Part shown: in pieces, positions 52,978 to 61,460 of the stretch
Layout of the letters: each line of letters starts with the position of its first letter
Numbering within the stretch: position 1 is the stretch's first letter
Assembly: GCA_949031345.1 (NCBI GenBank)
Contig: CARNVA010000009.1
Coordinates: 1-64,000, forward strand
Direction: 5' to 3'
Origin: an uncultured Eubacteriales bacterium
Lineage (GTDB): Bacteria > Bacillota > Clostridia > Christensenellales > UBA1242
DNA: 64,000 nucleotides
The notes under the pieces: model-generated
What the model was told of the DNA's origin: nothing
What the model saw: only the letters and a program-made list of their open reading frames with translations
Databases searched by the model: none
Program-made: the position numbers and the translations under genes

Positions 52978-55287
52978 TTAATAATAATCTTTATAACTTA
53001 CCTTCTTTTCTTTAACCTTTCCGCTGCCACCGAAATTGTCGTCTCCACCGCCGCGGCGTCTTCTTCTAAGAATGATTATAAGCACAACTGCGGCAACAAC
53101 TACAGCAGCTATTGGCAGAGTAATATAAAGCCAAAGCAAACTATTTTTACTGTCAGCCCCCTCTTCTTTTGTAAGGAAAGAAAGCTTTAAGCTGTTGTCT
53201 TCAAATTCAGTGATATAACGCATATTTATGTTAAACCTATAAGTCTTATCACCTGTTGTCTCGTCGACTTTAGGCTCGCTTGTGACAAGCGTAGTAGTTG
53301 GATTATCTCCATAGAGATTTTTGATATCTCTTGTGAAAGCGTCTATATCAATCTCATAGCCCTTTGCAATTACTACTTCCAAAGTTTGAGAATTGTTTGG
53401 AGAAACTGATAAAGGTTGACCTTCAAATACTTTTCCACCAAAAACAATAGATTTAATTATATTTTGTCTGTAAGTGCCAAAGTCAACCTTAATTGCATCT
53501 TTATCTGTAAAGAAGGCAACAAGTTTAAATTCTCTATCAAAAGGCTTGTTTCCAAATGCGATTGATAGGTCACTGTCTCCACTTTCGAAGTCAGACTTGA
53601 CTGTAAAATTGCCATTTTCGTCACGATAATACATTTCCCAATGGTCAAATATGAATATATCTTGACCTTCAGCAACAATCTTTCTTTCGCGAGAATTGCC
53701 ATAGAAGGTTATATTTACATCAGAGAAACTTGGACTTGTTCCGTTGTCAATCAAAACGCCGCCATGTTGAGTGCTTTGAGCCTCATCTGAAACAGTTATG
53801 ACACACTTATATTCTCTTTGAATAATATTAAACGAATAAGCTGTGCCTTCAGTTGTTGAATTTGCTTTTAAGAAAATTTGATAACCTGAAATTTCATTTT
53901 CGTCATTAAGCACTTCTTGCTTAGTATATTTTCCGCTGATTGACGCCCCTCTAAGAAGCACATCATTCAAAAGATAAAAACCTTGAAATTCTTCCTTTAA
54001 ATAGATAGTAATTACGATATCATCGTTGTATTTAGCAGTCAGTGTAGTGCTTTCCTCACCGCCTGCAACTTTAAATGTGGCGCGTTCTAATATTCTTGTG
54101 CTATCCAAAATATTATTGAAACCAAATGTAAAATCTTGAAAGTTTTGAAGGTGGAAGCGAGAATTTATAAGCGTCCAAACAAGCTCAAAATCCCAAGCTT
54201 CATTTGCAGGGTCAAAGTTTGACGCAGTTGTCAAAAAATCTCTGTTGATATTGTCTTTTTGCGAAACCATTGCACTTTGAGTAATATAATCATCACCGCT
54301 TGGCTTTAAAAGTTTGCTTGAGTAGTAAACAAAGTTGATGTTTTCCCTTTTTACTTGACTTGAAACAGTGCCTACAATTGCACCTTTTGAAATGTTAAGC
54401 CCTGTTGATGAGCTTGGCAACTGCATTTCTCCCCCATAAATTGAGTTTCTTACATTTGTCATACTTCCGTTTGCAGAGCCAAGAACGCCTCCAACATAGA
54501 TGTTGTTGAGCGCCCTCTTTGAAGTGCTTAATCCAGCAATTGAGTTTGTCATGTTTATGTTGCCATAACTTAAACTTCCAAAGATGTAAGCATGCTGAAC
54601 ATAGCCTACAAGTCCGCCAATGAATACATTTGTATCCTTTGCCATGTCAATATCGGTGCCATAATAGTTGATGCAATTTTTGATATAGTTTTCAGTCTTG
54701 CTTGTTCTATCATTTCGTATTCTTCCAGCAAGAGTGCCAAAATAGACATTTGAATAAACTGGGAATTTAATATTGTTGTCAACAAGCTCACCAGCGCGGT
54801 TTATTATAGTATTGTCAAATTCGCAATTTGAAAAGGTGACATTTTCGCCATAACCGACCAAAACCCCCATGTATAAGTCGCGTATATTTGCTGGGTCAAT
54901 TTCATAGCCGATACTGCCAGCAATGCGCAGATTTTCAATTGTCGCGCCACTTGCTTGAGGTAAAAGACCGAAATATTGATTTGTAGATGATAAAACAAAG
55001 TTTGAAAGTGTATAGCCATTTCCATTAAAAATGCCCATGAATTTTTTGGTTGTCTCAGGCGAAACAATTGTCGCACCTTCAAAATCAATGTCAGCTTCAA
55101 GCACAAGCTCGACCCCTGCATCATTAAACACGGTTGGGTCAGACAATGTCTTAACAAATTCATCAGCATTTGAAATAGATTTTGTTGTCTTTAAAACAGC
55201 AGCATCACTTAAAAAAGATGAAGCCATCACTCCACTGCCACAAATCAAAAATACAAAAGATAAAATACAAATTAAAAATTTTTTCAT
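52978..55287 (-). CDS. large membrane-anchored surface protein
   Basis: 769 residues. A signal peptide (KKFLICILSFVFLICGSG) is followed by a right-handed beta-helix-like region with GLUG-type units (YMGVLVGYGENVTFSNCEF, VFIGGLVGYVQHAYIFGSLS, IYVGGVLGSANG). Next come beta sandwiches that resemble InlB B-repeats or bacterial Ig modules. The end is a membrane helix (LWLYITLPIAAVVVAAVVLI), an Arg-rich stop-transfer RRRRRGGG and a short cytoplasmic tail. A likely adhesin or cell-surface scaffold. Family not certain. Confidence 0.82.
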   Translation of the reverse strand: MKKFLICILSFVFLICGSGVMASSFLSDAAVLKTTKSISNADEFVKTLSDPTVFNDAGVELVLEADIDFEGATIVSPETTKKFMGIFNGNGYTLSNFVLSSTNQYFGLLPQASGATIENLRIAGSIGYEIDPANIRDLYMGVLVGYGENVTFSNCEFDNTIINRAGELVDNNIKFPVYSNVYFGTLAGRIRNDRTSKTENYIKNCINYYGTDIDMAKDTNVFIGGLVGYVQHAYIFGSLSYGNINMTNSIAGLSTSKRALNNIYVGGVLGSANGSMTNVRNSIYGGEMQLPSSSTGLNISKGAIVGTVSSQVKRENINFVYYSSKLLKPSGDDYITQSAMVSQKDNINRDFLTTASNFDPANEAWDFELVWTLINSRFHLQNFQDFTFGFNNILDSTRILERATFKVAGGEESTTLTAKYNDDIVITIYLKEEFQGFYLLNDVLLRGASISGKYTKQEVLNDENEISGYQIFLKANSTTEGTAYSFNIIQREYKCVITVSDEAQSTQHGGVLIDNGTSPSFSDVNITFYGNSRERKIVAEGQDIFIFDHWEMYYRDENGNFTVKSDFESGDSDLSIAFGNKPFDREFKLVAFFTDKDAIKVDFGTYRQNIIKSIVFGGKVFEGQPLSVSPNNSQTLEVVIAKGYEIDIDAFTRDIKNLYGDNPTTTLVTSEPKVDETTGDKTYRFNINMRYITEFEDNSLKLSFLTKEEGADSKNSLLWLYITLPIAAVVVAAVVLIIILRRRRRGGGDDNFGGSGKVKEKKVSYKDYY

Positions 55288-55479
55288 CTCTCACCACTTT
55301 ATATAAACTATATATTATAAATATATACTTACTTTAAATTTAACATATAATCATATTTTTTCCAAACAAATTGCAAAATATTTTTATTTTTCTTTATTTT
55401 TTGAATTTTATCAAAATAATACTTTAAAATTTATACTTTAGTGCAATGTTGACAATAAAAAAATTCTTCTTAAAAGTGT

Positions 55480-56910
55480 TCATCTTATTTTAGAGTACTT
55501 TTTGATAAGCCTCTCTTTTTCCTTTTCAAGTGCAGATTTTTCTTGCTTTTTATTTTCATTCAAATTCAAGCTCATCAAATAATATCTCATTTCGTCAAGG
55601 CAGTGGTCGTCTTTTTTAATAGGCAGGTCTTGCTCTCCCCACCAATATGATTTGATTTCTTCTATAAGATTTATGCAGTTTTTAAATATAAACAAATGAG
55701 GCTTTCCCTCTCCGTCTTTCAAAAATCTTTTTACACGATTTATTCCACTAAACATATCTTTATTGACTTTTGGATTGACTAAAATATCGTTCTCGGCAAA
55801 TAGTTCTACCACGCTTTTGCTGCTTGCAAGTGTGCGTTGCATGGCTGCGCTGTCAATAAGCGCCCTAAGTTTGCCATTATAATAATGCCAATCAAGCCTT
55901 TTTGAAATCGCTTTTATTCGCTCAGAATGATAAGCAACATCCTTTCCTTTATCAAAATGCTCGGCTATAACATACACATTTCCATCAAAATCTCTGGCGT
56001 ACCAGTGTGCAGATAAAGGATTATTCAAGCCCGGGTCTATGGAAATATTATCTTGCCATTCTTTCGGCACATCAAAGGGCTCGATAACATGCAGATTTTC
56101 ATCAAACTCGTTATAAACCAAACCTCCACACATCATAAACTTTCCATATCTTCTGCTTTCAAGCTCCTCCTGCGACATTGACTTTGTCATCATTTCAATT
56201 TCGTTTTTATCAAGATAAGGATTATCTGCCCATTCCATTTCGATATGCCAAACATTATCGTCATGCGCTGTGTTGAGATAGATTTCATTATAAACCCAAG
56301 TCAAACCTTTCAATGGCGTCATAGTGCCAAATATTTCACCCTTTCGGTCAAGCACACGCATTCGGCACTCTTGATAAATATCAAAAGGCGGCTCTTCATC
56401 AAACCATACAAAATCAAGTGAAGAGCCCTGAAACTTTTCTCTGCCTTGATCACAACTTTTAAAGCCAATTCGTGAAAGTGAGCCAAAAACATTGCGCACT
56501 AAAATAAAATCGATTATTCCATTGTCAGCACTGTCGGCGCGACCACTTGCCATAACAATTGCCTCAATCCAATCTTTTCTAAGATAATGAAGCACTTTAT
56601 TTTGTGCAACATCACGCTGTACCTGCTTTGATAAACTCACCACCCAGCAAGAAACTGGTTTGTTTTTCTTATATGGATGAATGCCACGCGCCAACCAAAC
56701 TGTTTCCACGGCACCGCATTCTGTCTTGCCAGAACGATTTCCGCCAAACACCCACCTATTTTTCTTTTTGCATTTATGAAATTCAAGTTGTTTTTTATGA
56801 ACAAGTTTTCCAGTGTTATATCTCGCAAGATTATCACCCTTTTTTCTTATATCCAGCTCGGTTTTCACAAGCTTCAACTTATATTTCAATTCATCTTTAC
56901 TTTCTTTCAA
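55480..56910 (-). CDS. orphan phage terminase large subunit-like protein
   Basis: 476 residues. N-terminal packaging ATPase with Walker A GGNRSGKT (residues 56-63) and Walker B FVWFDEEPP. The C-terminal RNase H-like nuclease shows NISIDPGLNN, ALIDSAA and DHCLDEMRYYL acidic residues, so catalytic sites look intact. TTG start with AGGTG upstream. No portal, protease, capsid or small terminase gene adjoins. It is a remnant of a prophage or a domesticated motor-nuclease. Divergent from a membrane protein gene. Confidence 0.85.
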   Translation of the reverse strand: MKESKDELKYKLKLVKTELDIRKKGDNLARYNTGKLVHKKQLEFHKCKKKNRWVFGGNRSGKTECGAVETVWLARGIHPYKKNKPVSCWVVSLSKQVQRDVAQNKVLHYLRKDWIEAIVMASGRADSADNGIIDFILVRNVFGSLSRIGFKSCDQGREKFQGSSLDFVWFDEEPPFDIYQECRMRVLDRKGEIFGTMTPLKGLTWVYNEIYLNTAHDDNVWHIEMEWADNPYLDKNEIEMMTKSMSQEELESRRYGKFMMCGGLVYNEFDENLHVIEPFDVPKEWQDNISIDPGLNNPLSAHWYARDFDGNVYVIAEHFDKGKDVAYHSERIKAISKRLDWHYYNGKLRALIDSAAMQRTLASSKSVVELFAENDILVNPKVNKDMFSGINRVKRFLKDGEGKPHLFIFKNCINLIEEIKSYWWGEQDLPIKKDDHCLDEMRYYLMSLNLNENKKQEKSALEKEKERLIKKYSKIR

Positions 56911-56944
56911 TATTCACCTGCCAAATTTGTTTTTTATTCGCACC

Positions 56945-56957
56945 ATTTCGACAAAAT
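56945..56957 (-). promoter_or_regulatory. candidate Spo0A (0A) box
   Basis: Minus-strand ATTTTGTCGAAAT, containing the full 0A core TGTCGAA with flanking T and A as in the consensus. It lies between the divergent terminase and membrane-protein genes. Confidence 0.45.
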
Positions 56958-56998
56958 ATGTTTTGCCCTTAAACTCATAAAACTATTAAAATAAAGTC

Positions 56999-57787
56999 AT
57001 GAAAAAATTTATCTTATTTTCAATCATATTTTTGTTGTTGACACCATTCTCTTTTTGCAATGTCAATGTCTTTGCCGCTGAAAACTCCTCTATCTATGCC
57101 AAGGTAGAAAAAAATGACACCTTCATTTATTCTTCACCTAAAGCTGATGAAACAGGCAAGATTTTTGAAATTCCAAACAGCTATTTTGTAAGACTTATTG
57201 AAGATGCTGGAAACAACTTTTATTATTGTGCCTACAAAGACATATTTGGTTATGTTCAAAAAAATGATGTTATCGCCATGAAAGGCACACCTGTCAATCC
57301 ATTTGTAGAAGCAAACTTTCGCGTTTATGCTCCAGAAGGGCTTGGACTTTATTCCACACCCGTCTTTTCAGAACAATATAAAAAGGCAACCATTCCCTTC
57401 TTGACAGACAATCTCACCTATTATGGAACAAGGACAGGTCAAGAAGCCGTTCCTGACAAGAGTAATATGTGGATTTATTGCAAATACAGCTTTGACACCT
57501 CAGCACATGGCTATGTATACTCAGTTTTCTGCGACAAACTGCCACCAATAACCACTAATACAGAGCGTTTTGAAGTAATAGATACACCTTTTTTGAAAGC
57601 TCAGTCTCCAACCGAGCTCACCTCTGTCGCAATGGGATTTATTATCGTGGGGGTAAGCCTTCCCTGCCTTATCGTATTGCTTCTTTTAGTCAAACCTTCT
57701 CTTCAAAGTGATGGCGGCTCAAAAGTCAAACTCAAGCGTCGCAAAAACAAAGATTACTTTGAATTTGACGAAAGTGACCTTACTTAA
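56999..57787 (+). CDS. membrane-anchored protein with SH3-like extracellular part
   Basis: 262 residues. Signal peptide (FILFSIIFLLLTPFSFC), then two probable SH3b-like units (YAKVEKNDTFIYSSPKADE, FRVYAPEGLGLYSTP) that could bind wall peptides. A membrane helix follows near residues 210-230, then a basic and acidic cytoplasmic tail. The start has no strong ribosome-binding site. Lies between the terminase and the sigma-4-like gene but on the opposite strand. Family not recognized. Confidence 0.78.
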   Translation: MKKFILFSIIFLLLTPFSFCNVNVFAAENSSIYAKVEKNDTFIYSSPKADETGKIFEIPNSYFVRLIEDAGNNFYYCAYKDIFGYVQKNDVIAMKGTPVNPFVEANFRVYAPEGLGLYSTPVFSEQYKKATIPFLTDNLTYYGTRTGQEAVPDKSNMWIYCKYSFDTSAHGYVYSVFCDKLPPITTNTERFEVIDTPFLKAQSPTELTSVAMGFIIVGVSLPCLIVLLLLVKPSLQSDGGSKVKLKRRKNKDYFEFDESDLT

Positions 57788-57793
57788 TATTTT

Positions 57794-58333
57794 TCAGCAC
57801 ACCATAAGACATTCTTCAATTTCTTCTTGAAAATCCTCTTCAATTTCTCTTTTGCCTTCCTGCTTTTCATTTTTGAATTTTTGAAAAACTTCCAAAATCC
57901 AAGCTTCTTTTTCAAGATATTTTGCAAGCTTAGCATCACTAAAGCCTAGTCTAGCCATAGCCTGACTAAAATTCACTTCCGCCTGATACAAGCGCCTAAA
58001 ATATGTTCTTATATTCAAATTGTGATGCTCGGCAATCTCAAAAGCTTCAAAATTGTCAATATATCTCTCAATCAAAATTTGAGCCCCTATTTTATCAATT
58101 TTTTGAAGTGCCTTATCTGCAAGCACTTTTATATTGATAAGCTTAGCCTTCCTTCCGCTTAAATCGATAATTCTGTTTGCAACAGCCATAACTCCATTTT
58201 CAGCTTGCTTTTCTCCCCTCGTATAAAAGGAATTTAAAGCATTTTGATTGATAAGCTTATCAATCCCTTCAGTCACGGTCTCCAGGTATTTATATACATA
58301 CAAAATCGTTTTTGCCCATTCGTTTGTTTTCAT
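57794..58333 (-). CDS. phage-type sigma-4-like regulator (ArpU/RinA-like)
   Basis: 179 residues. Residues 95-140 read like a sigma-70 region 4 helix-turn-helix (ILIERYIDNFEAFEIAEHHN, then NIRTYFRRLYQAEVNF). The N-terminal helices are typical of phage late-gene activators (ArpU/RinA/DUF1492), which sit just before terminase genes in phages. Here it is the nearest upstream gene on the same strand as the terminase, though a plus-strand gene lies between them. The acidic C-terminus ends CLMVC. The family call is by pattern only. Confidence 0.65.
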   Translation of the reverse strand: MKTNEWAKTILYVYKYLETVTEGIDKLINQNALNSFYTRGEKQAENGVMAVANRIIDLSGRKAKLINIKVLADKALQKIDKIGAQILIERYIDNFEAFEIAEHHNLNIRTYFRRLYQAEVNFSQAMARLGFSDAKLAKYLEKEAWILEVFQKFKNEKQEGKREIEEDFQEEIEECLMVC

Positions 58334-58433
58334 TCTTTACTCCTTACTTTAGCGATTATAATTTTTAATTTTCCTTATAGTCAATGATGACTGACATTTT
58401 TTTACAAAATTCGCTATTTTTTTACAAAAATAG

Positions 58434-58440
58434 TGTCGAA
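58434..58440 (+). promoter_or_regulatory. candidate 0A box core
   Basis: TGTCGAA, about 100 bp upstream of the sigma-4-like gene and 120 bp before the tRNA-Leu promoter. Confidence 0.3.
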
Positions 58441-58561
58441 TTTTGTTTTATAGATGACAAATTTAGACATTTATAGAAAAAATCCAGCTTTAAACAACTT
58501 ATGTAAAAGCAAATAAAAGACGGAAGAGTGCCATAAAATCAATAAAATATAATTAAAACAG

Positions 58562-58590
58562 TTGCAATCATAAATGAAATGTGATAGAAT
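58562..58590 (+). promoter_or_regulatory. promoter of tRNA-Leu
   Basis: TTGCAA, 17-bp spacer, TAGAAT, 45 bp before the tRNA. The rest of the 300-bp interval between the sigma-4-like gene and the tRNA is AT-rich with no ORF. Confidence 0.65.
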
Positions 58591-58635
58591 AATGTTTGTC
58601 TATGGCTGTTGCCATAAAAATCAACTTCAAAATAT

Positions 58636-58721
58636 GCCGATGTGGCGGAATGGCAGACGCGACGGACTCAAAATCCGTTGAGGGCAACTTCATGTGGGTT
58701 CGACTCCCACCATCGGCACCA
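58636..58721 (+). tRNA. tRNA-Leu (CAA)
   Basis: 86 nt with encoded CCA. Acceptor stem GCCGATG / CATCGGC, anticodon loop CTCAAAA (anticodon CAA), a class II variable arm (TGAGGGCAACTTCA) and T arm GTGGGTTCGACTCCCAC. Confidence 0.97.
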
Positions 58722-58865
58722 AACAAAATGTTTGACAACAAACCAGATGTTTAATTTTTATTATTCATCTAGGTTTTATTTTTTTATTACTGCACTTATT
58801 CCAACCAAATTTAAACCTATACTCTTAAATTGTCTTTTAATACTTTATTACATTAAAAATTCAAT

Positions 58866-58897
58866 AAAAAAGCCCCAGCAAAATGTTGGGGTCTTTT
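58866..58897. terminator. terminator
   Basis: Stem AGCCCCA / TGGGGTC-type hairpin with T run, between tRNA-Leu and the convergent zinc-ribbon gene. Confidence 0.7.
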
Positions 58898-58970
58898 ATT
58901 AAATAAATATGACCCAAGCATTTCCTTAAATCTTAATTCAGAATTATGGAACGCTTAGGTCCGCTAAATT

Positions 58971-59159
58971 TTAATCTTTAAATTCCATCAATATAAATAT
59001 TTCATTTTTGCATTTCATACATTTCATGTCATGTATAAAATATTTTTTCCCTGCCCTACTTGGCTTTGATACCAACACTTTGCAGCTTGCCTCATTGTTT
59101 GAAGAATTGCACTCTCCAAGACATCTGCCACAATGTGGACAAAACACTTTCATTTGCAC
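58971..59159 (-). CDS. small zinc-ribbon protein (Com-like)
   Basis: 62 residues. Two Cys pairs: CPHCGRCLGE near the start and MKCMKCKNEIFI near the end, the layout of Com-type zinc ribbons known from phage Mu and prophages. A GTG start with AAGGAGG at optimal distance is chosen; an ATG two codons later is possible. It is 12 bp after lexA, so part of the SOS-controlled operon if that is controlled as usual. Confidence 0.75.
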   Translation of the reverse strand: MQMKVFCPHCGRCLGECNSSNNEASCKVLVSKPSRAGKKYFIHDMKCMKCKNEIFILMEFKD

Positions 59160-59171
59160 TTTTTTGCCTCC

Positions 59172-59768
59172 TTAAAGCTTATGAATAAAATGTTCTACTA
59201 TGCCTAGTATTTTTACATCTTTAGTTATTATATCGTCATATCGAGGATTTTCTGGGTGAAGCACCACATGTTCTTTCTTTCTGTAAAAGGTCTTAACCGT
59301 TGCCTCATCATCAAGCAAAGCAACAACTATCTGACCATTTTCAGCAGTTTCGCATTTTCTGACCGCCAATATATCACCGCTTTGAATGCCAACTCCAGCC
59401 ATACTATCCCCTTCAGCACGAAGAAGAAAAAGCTCATCACTGCCAAAAATAGCAGCTGGAAGTTGAAAAACCCCCTCAATATTCTCTTGTGCCAAGATTG
59501 GTTTGCCACAGGTAACAGTGCCGACAATAGGGGCAATTATTGTGCGGTCACAACATAGATTGTTTGAAATTTCAATTCCGCCAAGCTTATCCTTGCCTAT
59601 CTGCCCTCTTTGATGAAGCAGTTCTACATAACGGCATACAACTGACAAACTTGAAAGCTTGAAACGCTTCATTATATTACGATAAGAAGGGCTTCTGCCA
59701 TTCTCTATCTGATAAGTTTTAATATAATCAAGCAGCTCTTGAGCGAATTTTTCATTTATGTTTTTCAT
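59172..59768 (-). CDS. lexA: LexA repressor with Cys-Gly cleavage site
   Basis: 198 residues. N-terminal winged helix (FAQELLDYIKTYQIENGRSP, LSSLSVVCRYVELL), C-terminal S24 protease with Ser122 (EGDSMAG) and Lys159 (ATVKTF). The self-cleavage site is Cys87-Gly88 (VTCGKPILAQENIEG); LexA usually has Ala-Gly, while UmuD has Cys-Gly. On DNA damage RecA would trigger cleavage. A promoter and a 9-bp inverted repeat stand upstream. It could also be a prophage repressor of the same type. Confidence 0.88.
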   Translation of the reverse strand: MKNINEKFAQELLDYIKTYQIENGRSPSYRNIMKRFKLSSLSVVCRYVELLHQRGQIGKDKLGGIEISNNLCCDRTIIAPIVGTVTCGKPILAQENIEGVFQLPAAIFGSDELFLLRAEGDSMAGVGIQSGDILAVRKCETAENGQIVVALLDDEATVKTFYRKKEHVVLHPENPRYDDIITKDVKILGIVEHFIHKL

Positions 59769-59787
59769 AATGGCTCCAATCTTGTTT

Positions 59788-59810
59788 TAAAAGAACGGCG
59801 TGTTCTTTTA
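59788..59810. promoter_or_regulatory. LexA-operator-like inverted repeat
   Basis: TAAAAGAAC-GGCGT-GTTCTTTTA, perfect 9-bp arms, just downstream of the lexA -10. The Gram-positive LexA box is GAAC-N4-GTTC; here the spacing is five, and the half-site is extended by A/T. Confidence 0.6.
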
Positions 59811-59817
59811 TGCAACT

Positions 59818-59846
59818 ATTATAAAACACCTGCTTTAAGAATGCAA
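59818..59846 (-). promoter_or_regulatory. lexA promoter
   Basis: Minus strand TTGCAT, 17-bp spacer, TATAAT, directly followed by the inverted repeat. Confidence 0.7.
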
Positions 59847-59883
59847 GTGTTTGTGACAAATTTTTTGTAAAAATTTTGTCTTT

Positions 59884-59897
59884 ATTTGTCGAAAATA
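59884..59897 (+). promoter_or_regulatory. candidate 0A box
   Basis: ATTTGTCGAAAATA, a near-perfect 0A-box, about 40 bp upstream of the lexA -35. Confidence 0.4.
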
Positions 59898-59987
59898 AAT
59901 ATCGTAATATTCAATAAATTCTTAAGCAAACTAAAGCCATTGTTGAAACAAATCTTACTTAAAAAGCAGAATAAGACTAAACGAAAT

Positions 59988-60404
59988 TTACTTAATTTTC
60001 ATTGTCTCCCACTTGTTGCGTATTGAAGATTTTGCCGACAAAAGCTTGTTGCTTTCAACAACAGCCCTTTCAACCAATACACAAAGTAGTTCTCTTGGAG
60101 AAGGTCTGTCATTGTAAAATTCAACCTTTACAAACTTTTGAAAATCTTTAATGCCATTGTGTTTGATGCTGACATCAATCGCGTGCCTTAAAGAACGGTC
60201 AACAATATCCGCTTTTACATCAAACATATCCCCGACTTCATTGAAGAGCCTGTTGTGAATATTGAATTTGAGAGTGGAATCTTTCAAAATCAACTTTGCA
60301 CACTCCTTTATAAAGTTATAGCCGTTTAAATTTGGCATAATTTTCAGCATCATCAAATAGACGCTTATTCTTTCATCAATTATATCTTCTTGCTCTTCCA
60401 ACAT
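59988..60404 (-). CDS. stand-alone Spo0A C-terminal DNA-binding domain protein
   Basis: 138 residues. The whole protein matches the Spo0A effector domain: LMMLKIMPNLNGYNFIKECA (Spo0A: HEIGVPAHIKGYLYLREAI), IHNRLFNEVGDMFDV, and VDRSLRHAIDVS (Spo0A: VERAIRHAIEVA), ending SPRELLCVLVERA. The phosphoacceptor receiver domain is absent. The ATG at 60404 is chosen because the promoter's start point lies downstream of the earlier in-frame ATG. GAGG lies 11 nt before the chosen ATG. It would act without phosphorelay control, perhaps as an antagonist of, or constitutive stand-in for, Spo0A. Confidence 0.78.
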   Translation of the reverse strand: MLEEQEDIIDERISVYLMMLKIMPNLNGYNFIKECAKLILKDSTLKFNIHNRLFNEVGDMFDVKADIVDRSLRHAIDVSIKHNGIKDFQKFVKVEFYNDRPSPRELLCVLVERAVVESNKLLSAKSSIRNKWETMKIK

Positions 60405-60429
60405 AATTTTTAATACCTCAATAACATAC

Positions 60430-60457
60430 ATTATACATAGAGAAATTTAAAAGTAAA
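60430..60457 (-). promoter_or_regulatory. promoter of the Spo0A_C-like gene
   Basis: TTTACT, 16-bp spacer, TATAAT; the start point near 60423 leaves a short leader with GAGG before the ATG at 60404. Confidence 0.6.
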
Positions 60458-60663
60458 CTAAAAGAAATGATTTTTTCGGAAAAACTCCGAATTTTTTACA
60501 AAATTTTACAAAAATCAGAAATTTGAGCATTTTTCTAAAACTAATTCAATCATTTTGCTCAATTTCAACAGTATAAGTTTGCATTCAAATATAATTTGAT
60601 ATTTAAATCGATAGTTTTTTTATATTAAATATGATAATTATTAAGATAATCATTTAAACAAGC

Positions 60664-60692
60664 AAAAAAGCACTCTTGTTGGAGTGCTTTTT
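60664..60692 (-). terminator. terminator after the Nudix gene
   Basis: Stem AAAAGCACTC / GAGTGCTTTT, T run on the minus strand, directly after the stop. Confidence 0.85.
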
Positions 60693-60693
60693 C

Positions 60694-61242
60694 TTATAAA
60701 TCCAATTCCAAACTATCAAGCTTGTTCTTTAATGCCAAATATTCATTCTTATTATGAGGAAGTAGGCTTTCATCACCCTCTTCAATCATCCCAAAAAATT
60801 GCTGAAGTTTTATCCATTTAAGCCCATCAACCTCTTCTGCTTGCAACTCTTGTTTGCTTAAATCAATGTTTTTCTTTAAAAGATAAATGTCAACAAATTC
60901 ATTGCTTACTGTTTTTCCATAAACAAGTTTTTCTTTGTTTGTAAAGACAAAATCAAGCTCACTGGCATCAATGTCGAGTCCTATTTCTTCCTTACCTTCC
61001 CTAACTGCCGTTTCTAAAGAGCCTTCACCTGCACCAATATGTCCTGCAAATGAACAATCCCATACATTCGGAAAAAACGATTTCTCACTGCACCTGTGCT
61101 GCAAAAGTATTTCAGAATTGTCATTTATAATCCAAACATGCACACTTCTATGCCACAGCCCATCCCTGTGCGCAATGGCCTTATCCACAGTGCCAACCAC
61201 TTTTCCATTCTCATCCAATAAATCAATAAGCTCATGTTCCAT
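60694..61242 (-). CDS. Nudix hydrolase (IPP-isomerase-like subgroup)
   Basis: 182 residues. Nudix box GHIGAGEGSLETAVREGKEE(IGL) is intact with the REGKEE metal-binding helix. The opening ELIDLLDENGKVVGTVDK...HRDGLWHRSVHVW resembles the YfcD/IDI-like Nudix group, whose substrates are uncertain. IDI's catalytic Cys is not clear. Cytoplasmic, monocistronic. Confidence 0.88.
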   Translation of the reverse strand: MEHELIDLLDENGKVVGTVDKAIAHRDGLWHRSVHVWIINDNSEILLQHRCSEKSFFPNVWDCSFAGHIGAGEGSLETAVREGKEEIGLDIDASELDFVFTNKEKLVYGKTVSNEFVDIYLLKKNIDLSKQELQAEEVDGLKWIKLQQFFGMIEEGDESLLPHNKNEYLALKNKLDSLELDL

Positions 61243-61389
61243 ATCAATATCCCCCTATCATAACTATGACAAGTGTAATATTTTATAAAAAATAAGTCAA
61301 GAATAAAGTCGAATTTAATAAAAACGCCATTAAAGGTTATAAAAGAAATAAAAAACTCAAGAAAGTTTTTTCAAAAGAACACCACTTAA

Positions 61390-61438
61390 GCCCCCACGGC
61401 ATAAAAAAAGACGGTCGTTTTCGCCTTTTCTAGTGGAA
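61390..61438 (-). repeat. decayed third copy of the tRNA-Lys 3'-end repeat
   Basis: About 49 bp, some 90 percent identical to the two copies at 62.7 and 62.9 kb over the terminator core (CCCACGGCATAAAAAAAGAC and following). It lies 25 bp past the DUF1848 stop and carries a working-looking terminator (GGCGAAAACGACCGTC-type hairpin plus T7) for that gene. Confidence 0.75.
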
Positions 61439-61460
61439 CGTAATATTTCTAAATCGAATA

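Noticed and set aside
58642..58902. 86-residue plus-strand ORF over tRNA-Leu
   Set aside because: It begins inside the tRNA and reads through it; no ribosome-binding site or family pattern.
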